The notes under the pieces are model-generated. The model had not been told where the DNA came from, ran no database searches, and was given only the letters and a program-made list of their open reading frames with translations. DNA of 64,000 bases from Prosthecobacter gellanilyticus (GTDB taxonomy: Bacteria > Verrucomicrobiota > Verrucomicrobiia > Verrucomicrobiales > Verrucomicrobiaceae): NCBI RefSeq assembly GCF_007992435.1, contig NZ_BKAG01000018.1, positions 83,441-147,440 of the forward strand, in the 5' to 3' direction. The position numbers and the translations under genes are program-made. This document shows, in pieces, positions 53,085 through 61,695 of this stretch. Position 1 is the first letter of the stretch. The number at the start of each line of letters is the position of its first letter.

Positions 53085-54527
53085 ATGCTTTTTGACCAGT
53101 ATCAGCCGGAGGATTTCTTCGATGAAATGTTTGCCAGCGGCTCCGATGTCCGCCCCCACTACAAAGCCGTGGGCGAAGCCCTGAATGATGTCTCCGCGGA
53201 CGAATTTCGCAGCCGTCAGACGGCGGTGGAGACCGCCTTCATGCGCGGCGGGGTGACCTTCACGGTTTACTCAGACTCCCAGGGCACCGAGCGCATCTTC
53301 CCCTTCGACTGTGTCCCACGCGTGATCTCCGCCGAGGAGTGGGACGTGGTGGAGAAAGGCCTGATCCAGCGCCTGACCGCGCTGAACCTCTTCCTGCATG
53401 ACATTTACCACGAGCAGAAGATCATCAAGGACCGCGTCATCCCGCCGCAGTATCTGCTGAGCGCCAAGCACTTCCGACGCGAGTTCATGAACTTCGAGGT
53501 GCCGAAAAATGTGTACGTGCACATCTGCGGCTCCGACCTCATCCGCGACCGCAACGGCCAGTATCTGGTGCTGGAGGACAACCTCCGCTGCCCCTCCGGC
53601 GCGAGCTACATGCTGGAAAATCGCAGTGCCCTGAAGCGCACCTTCCCCGAGCTTTTCCAGGCCGCTGGTGTGGCCCCGGTAGACAACTACCCAACGGAAC
53701 TGCTGAAGGTACTGCAATACTGCGCCCCCGCCAAATTCCGCGGCACGGATGCTCCGAACGCCGTCCTGCTGACCCCCGGCGTGTATAACAGCGCCTACTT
53801 CGAGCACGCCTTCCTGGCCCGCCAGATGGGCATCCCGATCGTGGAGGGGCGCGACCTCCTGGTGCGTGATCATAAGGTCTTCATGCGCACCACCGCCGGC
53901 CTGGTGCAGGTAGACGTGATCTATCGCCGTATTGATGATGACTTCCTCGACCCCTCCGTGTTCCGCGCGGACTCCCTGCTCGGCGTGCCGGGTCTGGTGA
54001 ATGCCTACCGCTCCGGGAATGTGAGCCTGGCGAACTCCATCGGCACCGGCGTGGCGGATGACAAGGTGGTGTACTACTTCGTGCCGAAGATGATCAAATA
54101 CTACCTCGGCGAGGACCCGATCCTGCCGAACGTGGAGACCTATCTGGCCTCCGAGCCAAGCGACTGCTCCTTCATTCTGGCGAACCTGGACAAGCTGGTG
54201 GTGAAGTCCGCGAACGAGGCCGGTGGTTACGGCATGCTCATGGGCCCCTGGGCCTCGAAGGAGGAGATCGAAAGCTTCCGCAAGATGATCGAGGACAATC
54301 CGCGCAACTTCATCGCGCAGAATCCCATCTCCCTCAGCCGTCACCCTACCTGGTGCGGTGACAAGTTCGAAGGGCGCCATATCGACCTGCGGCCCTACAT
54401 CCTCTGTGGTGAGAAGACCGTGGTCACGCCGGGTGGCCTGACCCGTGTGGCCCTGCGCAAGGGCAGCCTGGTCGTCAACAGCTCACAAGGAGGCGGCTCG
54501 AAGGACACCTGGGTGCTCAAGGACTAA
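53085..54527 (+). CDS. Circularly permuted ATP-grasp type 2 protein
   Basis: A 480-residue protein of the circularly permuted ATP-grasp family (CP_ATPgrasp_2 type). Diagnostic stretches are [132 protein letters not shown] and [19 protein letters not shown]-grasp enzymes join a carboxylate to an amine or thiol; for this family a peptide-ligase-like role was proposed from gene neighbourhoods, without a proven substrate. It is first in an operon with alpha-E and transglutaminase genes, the classic trio. Confidence 0.92.
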   Translation: MLFDQYQPEDFFDEMFASGSDVRPHYKAVGEALNDVSADEFRSRQTAVETAFMRGGVTFTVYSDSQGTERIFPFDCVPRVISAEEWDVVEKGLIQRLTALNLFLHDIYHEQKIIKDRVIPPQYLLSAKHFRREFMNFEVPKNVYVHICGSDLIRDRNGQYLVLEDNLRCPSGASYMLENRSALKRTFPELFQAAGVAPVDNYPTELLKVLQYCAPAKFRGTDAPNAVLLTPGVYNSAYFEHAFLARQMGIPIVEGRDLLVRDHKVFMRTTAGLVQVDVIYRRIDDDFLDPSVFRADSLLGVPGLVNAYRSGNVSLANSIGTGVADDKVVYYFVPKMIKYYLGEDPILPNVETYLASEPSDCSFILANLDKLVVKSANEAGGYGMLMGPWASKEEIESFRKMIEDNPRNFIAQNPISLSRHPTWCGDKFEGRHIDLRPYILCGEKTVVTPGGLTRVALRKGSLVVNSSQGGGSKDTWVLKD

Positions 54528-54588
54528 CCTCCAACCAACTGAAGAGCGCTTTTAACTTACTCTCCTTCCCCCAACCAACTTTTTGACC

Positions 54589-55656
54589 ATGAGTCCTCCC
54601 GCCCGCGAAGAATATGCCCGGCACGAACAGGCCAACGTGATGCTAGCCCGAGTCGCGGGCAGCCTTTACTGGATGAGCCGCTACCTGGAACGTGCTGAAA
54701 ATCAGGCACGTTTGATCGATGTGAACCTCCAGCTCCTGCTGGATTTCGGTGATGTCAGTGATGAACTGCTCAAGGCGCACTGGCTGCCCATGCTCCGCTC
54801 CTCCGGTGATGAAGAGCAGTTCTTCAAACTCTATGAGACGGCGGACAGCGAGAGCGTGACCGAGTTCATGACCTTCCGTGGAGAGAATCCAAACTCGCTC
54901 CTCTCATGCATTTCCAATGCGCGCGAAAACGCCCGCCAGGTGCGTGACCAGATCTCCAGTGAGATGTGGGAGGTTCTCAATGACGCCTATCTTTTCATCC
55001 AGGGTGCCAACTCCAAGCAAATCTGGCATGAAGGTGCCAGCGCTTTCTACGATCAGATCAAGCGTTACTCCCACCTTTTCCAGGGCATCACCGTCAGCAC
55101 CTTTTCCCGCAACGAAGGCTTCGAGTTCATCCAGTTCGGCAAATACATGGAACGTGCGGACCAGATCACTCGCTTGCTGGACATCAAGTATCACATCCTC
55201 CTGCCCAGCGCATCCGATGTGGGTGGAGCTGTGGATACGGCGCAGTGGCATGCCGTGCTGCGCAGCGCCAGCGCCCTGGAAGCCTACCGCCGCTACTATG
55301 TGGCGGACGTGTTCTACAAGAAAGTCGTCGAGTTCTTGATCTTTGACGGCAGTTTCCCGCGCAGCTTGAAATTCTGCTGCCAGGAGATGGATCATCTCAT
55401 CGAGCTGATCACCGATTCATCGCCCGAAGCCAACAAGGCGCCCGCCGTGGAGCGCTTCAGGCTCTTTCTGGAGAAACTCTCCAACCTGACAGTGGATGAT
55501 ATTTTCACTCAGGGATTGCATGAATTTTTGGACAGCTCCCAGGTCGAAGTCGGAAATATTGGAGGCCATCTCTACAACACCTACATGTACTTCCCACCCG
55601 TAGACCTCCAGGCGGAGATCCGGTTCCATCAGCAACAGGAGCAGCAGCAGCAGTGA
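54589..55656 (+). CDS. Alpha-E domain protein
   Basis: A 355-residue all-helical alpha-E protein. The N-terminal MLARVAGSLYWMSRYLERAENQARLIDVNLQLLLD is the family signature, with repeated conserved helices later (FEFIQFGKYMERADQITRLLDIKYHILLP). The family has no known catalytic activity; it accompanies circularly permuted ATP-grasp and transglutaminase genes and is thought to work with them. ATG at 54589 is preferred to an in-frame TTG two codons earlier. The tail ends in a glutamine run (QQQEQQQQ). A C/A-rich leader replaces a Shine-Dalgarno. Confidence 0.9.
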   Translation: MSPPAREEYARHEQANVMLARVAGSLYWMSRYLERAENQARLIDVNLQLLLDFGDVSDELLKAHWLPMLRSSGDEEQFFKLYETADSESVTEFMTFRGENPNSLLSCISNARENARQVRDQISSEMWEVLNDAYLFIQGANSKQIWHEGASAFYDQIKRYSHLFQGITVSTFSRNEGFEFIQFGKYMERADQITRLLDIKYHILLPSASDVGGAVDTAQWHAVLRSASALEAYRRYYVADVFYKKVVEFLIFDGSFPRSLKFCCQEMDHLIELITDSSPEANKAPAVERFRLFLEKLSNLTVDDIFTQGLHEFLDSSQVEVGNIGGHLYNTYMYFPPVDLQAEIRFHQQQEQQQQ

Positions 55657-55720
55657 GGAAAGTGAGTCAGGCTCATGGCTTGACGTCCGCGTTCATCCGT
55701 CTACTGCGAACGTCCCCCCG

Positions 55721-56623
55721 ATGTCTGATTTAACCCCCCATTCGATCCGCCGAGGCATGCGCCTCAGTGTGCGTCATCTGACGCGCTTCGAATATGACGG
55801 CCCGGTGCTGGAAAGTTATAATGACATCCGGCTCCGGCCCGTCTCTGATCCCCTGCAACGCTGCGCCAACTACTCACTCCGTGTCAGCCCCGAGACACCG
55901 GTGAAGTCCCACTACGACTTTTATCAAAACCACGTCGCGCATTTTGAGCTGCACACGCCGCACCACTATCTCGAGATCGAGGCTAACTCCGAGGTCGAGA
56001 CCCGTGTGGACAAGCGCGGCCCGGCCCCCATGGGCCTAACCTTGGATTCGCTCAATGATCCGGTGGTGGAGGACAACTATTTCGACTTCGTGGTGGAGTC
56101 GAAATTCGTGCCGCAGAACGTCGCCATCTGGCGTGAGGCCGTGGACGTGATCGGCAGCCAGGTCTCCGATCTGTGGACGGATGCCGTGAAGCTCGGGAAG
56201 CATGTCTACAATAGCTTCTCCTATGATCCGGACTGGACGCATGTGCACACGAATGCCGTGACCGCGCTGCAGGACCGCCGTGGGGTCTGCCAGGACTATG
56301 CGCACGTGATGATCGCCTTCTGCCGCAGCCAGCAGATCCCGGCGCGCTATGTGAGCGGCTACTTTTTCAATGACAAGACCGGAGATGAAAACGAGGCCTC
56401 GCATGCCTGGGTGGAGATTTTTCTCCCGCATCATGGCTGGCGCGCCTGGGACCCCACGCATGCACGCGAGGCCGATCCGCGCTACGTGAAGCTGGCCATC
56501 GGCCGTGACTATGGCGATATCAAGCCTGTGAGCGGCAGCTTCCGTGGCAAGGGATCCAAGCGCATGGAGGTGGTGGTGCAGATCCGTGACCTGGAGGCAT
56601 CGCCGCAAACGGTCGAGGCGTAA
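55721..56623 (+). CDS. Transglutaminase-like cysteine peptidase-fold protein
   Basis: A 300-residue protein with a bacterial transglutaminase N-terminal domain (MRLSVRHLTRFEYDGPVLESYNDIRLRPVSD, about 13-105) and a transglutaminase-like core. The catalytic triad is Cys in DRRGVCQDYAHVMIAFCR, His in EASHAWVEIFLPHHGWRAWDPT and Asp in that WDPT. No signal peptide, so cytosolic. With the ATP-grasp and alpha-E proteins it forms the conserved trio thought to make and hydrolyse or transfer an amide/peptide tag; the substrate is unknown. It lies 64 bp after the alpha-E gene. Confidence 0.9.
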   Translation: MSDLTPHSIRRGMRLSVRHLTRFEYDGPVLESYNDIRLRPVSDPLQRCANYSLRVSPETPVKSHYDFYQNHVAHFELHTPHHYLEIEANSEVETRVDKRGPAPMGLTLDSLNDPVVEDNYFDFVVESKFVPQNVAIWREAVDVIGSQVSDLWTDAVKLGKHVYNSFSYDPDWTHVHTNAVTALQDRRGVCQDYAHVMIAFCRSQQIPARYVSGYFFNDKTGDENEASHAWVEIFLPHHGWRAWDPTHAREADPRYVKLAIGRDYGDIKPVSGSFRGKGSKRMEVVVQIRDLEASPQTVEA

Positions 56624-56696
56624 AACCTGCGACCGAAATCAAGGTTGATTCCGATCTGCTATCGACCTTCTTCACCAACCTCCGCTTTTCGCTTTT

Positions 56697-56945
56697 ATGC
56701 AAATCCGCCTCTTCATCAAACCCGGCTGCCCTTGGTGTGACGAAGCCATCGACTGGCTGAACTCCCACAACATCCCCTTCACCGCGCTGAATGTGACCCG
56801 TGATGCAGCGGCACGCGCCGAGATGCTGGAGCTCACCGGCCAGACGAAGGCGCCGAGCATCGATGTGGATGGCGAGATCCTCGCGGACTTCGGCGCGGAT
56901 GAACTGGAAGCCTGGTGGAAGAAAAAGAAGTTCGCGCTGCCGTGA
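56697..56945 (+). CDS. Glutaredoxin-like thiol protein (CPWC)
   Basis: An 82-residue glutaredoxin/NrdH-like protein. The redox motif CPWC is at residues 11-14 (KPGCPWCDEAI); the cis-Pro is in TKAPSIDVDG, where the usual TVP is APS. Length is typical of a small glutaredoxin. The reading frame ends with CCG TGA, and the next gene starts with a GTG inside that stop (GTGA), so the two are translationally coupled. It could reduce a disulfide in the cytosol; a link to the phospholipase D lipoprotein is suggested only by coupling. Confidence 0.85.
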   Translation: MQIRLFIKPGCPWCDEAIDWLNSHNIPFTALNVTRDAAARAEMLELTGQTKAPSIDVDGEILADFGADELEAWWKKKKFALP

Positions 56946-58189
56946 CCTTCCGCTGGTTCTGGTCTTCTCTGCTGCTCGCAGGTCTTCTGACATCCTGTGC
57001 CACAGGCCGTCTGCAGAAGGTGCCGGAATCACCCGCGCCCGTCACATCACCTGCTTTTGCTGAAGAAGTCAGCCGCATCACCGGCCAGACCTGGACCCAG
57101 GGAAACAGCATCCGCACCTTGCCGAATGGCGGTGTGTTCATCCCGGCCATGCTCGCGGCCATCCGTAGCGCGGAGAAGACACTGACCTGGGAGAACTTTG
57201 TCGCGGTGGACAGCCAGCCGGTGATCGATTTCACCGAAGCCTTCATCGAACGTGCGAAGGCCGGCGTGAAAGTTCACGTGCTCTTTGATGCCTACGGCAG
57301 CAACACGTATGGCAAAAAGCATATCCAGGCCATGCGCGCGGCTGGCATCGACGTGCGCTTTTACAGCGGCTGGAAGCTCTACAATCCCTTTCTCTACAAT
57401 CATCGCACGCATCGCCGCATCCTGGTGGTGGATGGAAAAACCGGTTTCGTGGGTGGCGCTGGCCTGGCCTATGCCTGGGACGGTGAAGCGGACGGACCGC
57501 ATCGCTGGCGTGACACCATGTATGAAGTGCACGGACCCATCGTGGCGCAGCTTCAGCATGCCTTTAATGACAACTGGAAGGAAGTGGCTCGCGAGCCGGT
57601 GAATGGTCCCGACCATTTCCCTGCCCTCACGACCGCAGGTTCGTTGACTGCGCAGAGCGTGCTCGGATCTCCCAAGAAGACTCACGACACCATCGGCAGC
57701 AGCTTTTTGTTAGCCCTGCGAGCCGCGAGGAAGTCCATCGTGATCTCCCATGCCTACTTCATCCCCAACCGGCCCGTGATTGAGGCCTTGTTTGAGGCCA
57801 AAAAGCGCGGCGTGCACGTGGAACTGCTGGTCCCCGGCCAGCACACGGACATGACGCTGTGTCCCACGACGACGGCACCACTGTTGCGCAAGTTCATCGC
57901 CGCAGGCATCGAGGTTCGTGAGTTCGAACCCTGCATGATGCACGGGAAACTGGTGGTCATTGACGACCATCTCAGCATCATTGGTTCGGGGAACATCGAT
58001 CAGCGCTCCTTCTTCATCAATGATGAGAACAACGTCTTCGTGCTCAGCGCCGCCTTCGCCCGCGAGCAGATGGCCATGCATGAGAAGGACAAGGCGAGGA
58101 GCCGGGTGTTAGCCGAGAAGGACCTTCATCAACCTTTCGGTAAGTGGTTGAAGGGCTGCTTTGGGCGGTGGGTGCAGCATCAGCTGTGA
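56942..58189 (+). CDS. Phospholipase D/cardiolipin synthase-like lipoprotein
   Basis: A 415-residue PLD-superfamily protein. Starting at GTG 56942 gives FRWFWSSLLLAGLLTSC, a lipoprotein signal with Cys19, so it is likely anchored to a membrane outside the cytoplasm. Two catalytic modules are present: the second is canonical (MMHGKLVVIDDHLSIIGSGNID, HxKx4D), but the first reads HRRILVVDGKTGFVGG, with Arg where HKD motifs have Lys. Cardiolipin synthase is the nearest known activity, but ClsA/B/C enzymes are not lipoproteins of this sort, so another phosphodiester substrate is possible. The longer frame ending upstream would overlap the glutaredoxin gene by 31 bp. Confidence 0.85.
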   Translation: MTFRWFWSSLLLAGLLTSCATGRLQKVPESPAPVTSPAFAEEVSRITGQTWTQGNSIRTLPNGGVFIPAMLAAIRSAEKTLTWENFVAVDSQPVIDFTEAFIERAKAGVKVHVLFDAYGSNTYGKKHIQAMRAAGIDVRFYSGWKLYNPFLYNHRTHRRILVVDGKTGFVGGAGLAYAWDGEADGPHRWRDTMYEVHGPIVAQLQHAFNDNWKEVAREPVNGPDHFPALTTAGSLTAQSVLGSPKKTHDTIGSSFLLALRAARKSIVISHAYFIPNRPVIEALFEAKKRGVHVELLVPGQHTDMTLCPTTTAPLLRKFIAAGIEVREFEPCMMHGKLVVIDDHLSIIGSGNIDQRSFFINDENNVFVLSAAFAREQMAMHEKDKARSRVLAEKDLHQPFGKWLKGCFGRWVQHQL

Positions 58190-58358
58190 AGTCGCGGAGC
58201 GTCCCGGAGTGCGGTGGCAAGCGCGAAGGCGCGACACCGCTAGGTGCGCAGAGAACGCCTTCGTTGTTAGGTGGCGATGTGTGCGCACGAGAGCGGTGTC
58301 GACGATGCAAGGGTGCCCGTGCATCTCTGCCACCGCACTGCGGGACGCTCCGCGACTT
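58189..58358. repeat. 170-bp inverted-repeat element
   Basis: Outer arms 58189-58219 and 58328-58358 are 31 bp each and match at 30 positions when one is reverse-complemented. A nested inner pair, CGACACCGCT (58232-58241) and AGCGGTGTCG (58292-58301), is perfect. The element sits exactly between convergent genes (PLD lipoprotein and Kef-like antiporter), beginning on the last base of the stop codon. Half copies of the arm occur at 61677-61694 and 63847-63870. It may be a dispersed palindromic element of the miniature/REP type; it may also act as a terminator for both genes. Confidence 0.85.
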
Positions 58359-58370
58359 CGGCATCAAACC

Positions 58371-60248
58371 TCACCTCTCCTTCGGCGGTCCCGCGCTGTC
58401 CCACGCATCCTCGCCACCGAGATGCTGGCGTTTCAGGTCCTCACGCAGGAGGGCCTCAAAGTTCTGCAACTGCTGGCGGGCGATGGAGATGTAGGAAGCG
58501 TCCTCGTAATTTGTGAAGTGCTTCGCCAGTTCACGCACGCTTTCCTCCTCATAGCAGCGAAAGACCTGCGTGGCACGCAGAGCCCGATGTGCGCGATAAC
58601 CCAGTGCCTTCAGCACGTCCGTGCCGAGATCGAGGGCACTGCCAAGCGTGTCGCGACGGAACTCCATGACTCCGCGTGAGATCAGGGCGTAGGCATGACT
58701 GCGGCTCACGGCACGGGCGAGAATGCGCAGGTGCGGAAACTCGTGCCTAACAAGATCCACGATCTCCAGGCCCCTCGCTTCATCATCCACCGCGCAGATG
58801 AAGATCTTGGCCCTCGCCGCACCCGCCGCTTCCAGCAGATCCGCGCGTGAGGCATCGCCATAGAACGACTTCAAGCCAAACCTGCCGAGCGTCTCCACCT
58901 GGTCGGGATCGTTGTCCAAAATGGTGACGCCAAAGCCATTCGCCTGCAGAAGTCGGCCGATGATATGCCCGAAACGGCCAAAGCCTGCCAGGATCACCGG
59001 ATGATCATGACTCTCCACCGCGTCGTGCTCGCGAGGCGCGCCCATCTTGGCAAAGCGGGGCTGGATGAGGCGGTCGTTCACGATCAGCAGCAAGGGTGTC
59101 AGCGCCATGCTGAGCGCGATGGCCGCGCCGAGAGGACCAGCGATGTCTGATTTCAACAAACCCTGCTGATCCGCCATGCCGAGCAGCACGAAGCAAAACT
59201 CACCGCCCTGAGCCAGAGCGCTGGCGAAGAGGAAGCTGGCGCCGCCGCCCATGCGAAAAAGGCCGCCGATGCCAAGCAGCACCCCGAACTTGAGGGCGAT
59301 CAAGCCCAAGGTGAGCATCGTGATCAGCCCCGGATTAGCCGCCACGAGGCCGAGATTCAAACCGGCCCCGACGGCGATGAAGAAGAGGCCGAGCAGCAGA
59401 CCTTTGAAAGGTTCCACGTCAGCCTCGAGCTGGTGACGGTATTCGCTTTCCGCCAGCACCACTCCGGCGATGAAGGTGCCCAGGGCGGCGGAAAGGCCGA
59501 CGAGGTGCATGAGATAGGCCACACCGGCGACGACGAGCAGCGCCACGGCCGTGAAGAGCTCGCGCAGCTTCGCCTCGGCCACGAAGCGGAAGACATAACG
59601 CAGGATGTAATGCGCCACGATGACCACGGCCACGACAGCCCCCAGGGTGATCAGCGTTTGCGCCCAGTTTGGCAGATGGGCGAGGGCAGATTCATGGCCA
59701 TGAGCCGCGCCTTCACCGGGCACAGCCCCATGCGCATGAGCCAGCCAGGGCAGCACGGACAGAATCGGGATGACGGCGATGTCCTGGAACAGCAGCACGG
59801 AGAAGCAGGCCTGTCCGCCGCGTGTGTTCAGCACGCCACGCTCCGCGAGCGACTGGATGACGATGGCCGTGGATGACATGGCCAGGATGAGGCCGATGGT
59901 CACGGCCACGGGCCAGGACTGGCCTAACAAAATGGCGATTCCCGTGACCGCCCCTGCCGTGGCGATGACCTGGAAACTGCCGGTGCCGAGGATGGGGCCG
60001 CGCAAGCGCCAGAGCAGGCTGGGGCGCAGCTCGAGGCCGACGACGAAGAGCATCATCACCACGCCGAACTCGGCGAAGTGCTGCACGTCCTCCACCCGGC
60101 CGACGAGATTCAAAAGGCTCGGGCCGATGACCACGCCGGCCAGCAGATAACCGAGCACGGAGCCGAGGCCGAGACGCTTGGCGATGGGCACCGCAATGAC
60201 GGCGGCCAGCAGGTAGACCACGGCCTGAAAAAGGAAGTCGGGAGTCAT
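58371..60248 (-). CDS. KefB/KefC-like CPA2 antiporter with RCK (TrkA-N) domain
   Basis: A 625-residue monovalent cation:proton antiporter-2 protein. About 12-13 membrane helices fill residues 5-395, with LGYLLAGVVIGPSLL, FGVVMMLFVVGLELRP and VLLFQDIAVIPIL as family landmarks. An NAD-binding RCK domain follows (VILAGFGRFGHIIGRLLQANGFGVTILDNDPDQVETLGRFGLKSFYGDASR, about 415-530). Kef proteins export K+ in exchange for H+ and are gated by glutathione adducts and nucleotides. A His/Gly-rich loop (HAHGAVPGEGAAHGHESALAH) is unusual. Coupled by ATGA to the KefF-like gene upstream. Confidence 0.9.
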   Translation of the reverse strand: MTPDFLFQAVVYLLAAVIAVPIAKRLGLGSVLGYLLAGVVIGPSLLNLVGRVEDVQHFAEFGVVMMLFVVGLELRPSLLWRLRGPILGTGSFQVIATAGAVTGIAILLGQSWPVAVTIGLILAMSSTAIVIQSLAERGVLNTRGGQACFSVLLFQDIAVIPILSVLPWLAHAHGAVPGEGAAHGHESALAHLPNWAQTLITLGAVVAVVIVAHYILRYVFRFVAEAKLRELFTAVALLVVAGVAYLMHLVGLSAALGTFIAGVVLAESEYRHQLEADVEPFKGLLLGLFFIAVGAGLNLGLVAANPGLITMLTLGLIALKFGVLLGIGGLFRMGGGASFLFASALAQGGEFCFVLLGMADQQGLLKSDIAGPLGAAIALSMALTPLLLIVNDRLIQPRFAKMGAPREHDAVESHDHPVILAGFGRFGHIIGRLLQANGFGVTILDNDPDQVETLGRFGLKSFYGDASRADLLEAAGAARAKIFICAVDDEARGLEIVDLVRHEFPHLRILARAVSRSHAYALISRGVMEFRRDTLGSALDLGTDVLKALGYRAHRALRATQVFRCYEEESVRELAKHFTNYEDASYISIARQQLQNFEALLREDLKRQHLGGEDAWDSAGPPKER

Positions 60249-60790
60249 GCCAGGAGTTCTTGAATGCGTTTCCGGTAGCTCGCCGCGGCGGCGGTCACCT
60301 GCTCGGGACTGAATTGATTCACGCCATGAAGGATGAAGGGATCCAGATACTTCATGCCGCAGAGGTGGGCGGTTTGGTCAAAGGGGGCCAGCAGCTCGCG
60401 CATGCTGAAGCGATTGTAACCGGCGCGGTCGTAGGCGTCTTCCGGCCCGCCGGTGGTGAGGGCGCTCATGACCCTTTTGCCATGCAGAGCGCGGCCTTCA
60501 TCGCCATAGGCGAACCCGTATTCCAGCACCACGTCCATCCATTCCTTCAGCAAGGCGGGGGCGGAGTACCAGTAAAAAGGGTGCTGCCAGATGATCACGT
60601 CATGCTCGACGAGCAGCTCCTGCTCGGTCGAGACCTCGACGTGGAAATCCGGGTAGACCTCGTAGAGGTCGCGGACGGTCACCCCCTCCAGATCCTGCAC
60701 GGCGTCCATCATCGCCAGATTGATCCGGGAGCGATGCAGGGCCGGATGGGCGAAGAGGATGAGGACGCGGCCTGGAGCAGGGGAGGACAT
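60245..60790 (-). CDS. KefF-like NAD(P)H:quinone oxidoreductase
   Basis: A 181-residue flavodoxin-like fold quinone reductase: RVLILFAHPALHRSRINLAMMDAV, then DVIIWQHPFYWYSAPALLKEWMDVVLEYGFAYG and MSALTTGGPEDAYDRAGYNRFSM, all typical of the KefF/MdaB group. KefF is the activating subunit of Kef channels and has FMN-dependent reductase activity. The start at MSSPAPGRV is chosen since the longer frame adds a Pro-rich 36-residue segment. ATGA overlap with the antiporter gene supports a working pair. Confidence 0.88.
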   Translation of the reverse strand: MSSPAPGRVLILFAHPALHRSRINLAMMDAVQDLEGVTVRDLYEVYPDFHVEVSTEQELLVEHDVIIWQHPFYWYSAPALLKEWMDVVLEYGFAYGDEGRALHGKRVMSALTTGGPEDAYDRAGYNRFSMRELLAPFDQTAHLCGMKYLDPFILHGVNQFSPEQVTAAAASYRKRIQELLA

Positions 60791-60967
60791 GGGGAGAGAA
60801 AAAAGAGGGCTCGGAGGAGCCGGAGAGGGCTTCCCTACAGGAGACCCGGGCGGCAGGCGTGGCAAGCAGCCTGTCTGCCAGAGACAAAATGCGCGCAAAA
60901 CTGGTGTTTGCGCAGACGCCTTCCCTTGCTCCTATGCGGCTCCCCAAAACTACCCCTGAAGCCCCCA

Positions 60968-61600
60968 ATGTCCGCCCATCACGCTCAGTCCCCTGAAAGC
61001 TCCGGTTCCATCTGGAACGTCCTGAATGTCATCATCGCCTTGGCTGTCGGCGGCTTCGCCTTTTTCTGGGGTAGCTCCTTCCTCGTCGGTGGCTGGCAGG
61101 AAAGCGCTGGCGTGCGTGAAGAGGCCAAGGCCGCCCCGGCTGCCGCCGCCCCCGCCGCAGCGGCTCCTGCAGCTGCTGCCGCAACGACTACTGCGGCTCC
61201 TGCTGCCGACCTTCCGGTGGCTGAGATCACCATCAAGCCCGACACGGCCAACCCGCTGGCTTATGACACCAAGGAATTCAAGGTGAAGGCCGGCCAGAAG
61301 GTCAAACTGACCTTCAACAACACCCATCCTGCCGTGCCGCAGCCGCACAACATCCTGATCGCCAAGGCTGGTTCCAAGGACAAGCTGCTCGCCCTCGCCA
61401 TGGGCATGGCCACCGCTCCCGATGGCATGGCCAAGGGCTTCATCCCCGACTCCCCGGACATCCTTTTCCACACCAAGCTGCTTCAGCCGAACCAGACCGA
61501 AGTGCTGGAGTTCACCGCTCCTGCCGCTGGCGAGTATCCCTACATGTGCTCCTTCCCCGGTCACGGTGCCATCATGAATGGTGTGATGAAGGTGGAGTAG
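60968..61600 (+). CDS. Membrane-tethered azurin/auracyanin-like cupredoxin
   Basis: A 210-residue blue-copper protein. An N-terminal helix (about 17-43, NVLNVIIALAVGGFAFFWGSSFL) anchors it; an Ala/Pro/Thr linker (about 51-82) follows; the cupredoxin domain spans about 84-210. Type-1 copper ligands are H127 (PQPHNIL), C194, H199 (MCSFPGHG) and M207. The azurin/auracyanin plan suits periplasmic electron transfer. It is divergent from the KefF-like gene over 177 bp and is followed by a strong terminator. Its redox partner is not in the window. Confidence 0.9.
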   Translation: MSAHHAQSPESSGSIWNVLNVIIALAVGGFAFFWGSSFLVGGWQESAGVREEAKAAPAAAAPAAAAPAAAAATTTAAPAADLPVAEITIKPDTANPLAYDTKEFKVKAGQKVKLTFNNTHPAVPQPHNILIAKAGSKDKLLALAMGMATAPDGMAKGFIPDSPDILFHTKLLQPNQTEVLEFTAPAAGEYPYMCSFPGHGAIMNGVMKVE

Positions 61601-61630
61601 TCCGCTGACCTTTGATTTTTGACGAATCCC

Positions 61631-61662
61631 ACGGGACTCTGGAAACAGAGTCCCGTTTTTTT
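61631..61662 (+). terminator. Strong rho-independent terminator after the cupredoxin gene
   Basis: An 11-bp perfect stem ACGGGACTCTG/CAGAGTCCCGT with a GAAA tetraloop, followed by a run of seven T. The stem begins 30 bp after the stop codon. It is the clearest terminator in the window. Confidence 0.93.
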
Positions 61663-61676
61663 GTGCATAGGCGTCG

Positions 61677-61694
61677 AAGTCGCGGAGCGTCCCG
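61677..61694. repeat. Half copy of the inverted-repeat arm
   Basis: AAGTCGCGGAGCGTCCCG is identical to the first 18 bases of the left arm of the 170-bp element at 58189. It abuts the stop codon of the DUF1549/DUF1553 gene. Confidence 0.8.
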
Positions 61695-61695
61695 A

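Noticed and set aside
53271..54380. A 369-residue minus-strand open frame
   Set aside because: Antisense to the circularly permuted ATP-grasp gene; no start context or family.
58161..58679. A 172-residue open frame starting within the PLD gene
   Set aside because: It reads through the 170-bp inverted repeat and antisense to the antiporter gene; composition is that of repeat-derived spurious proteins.
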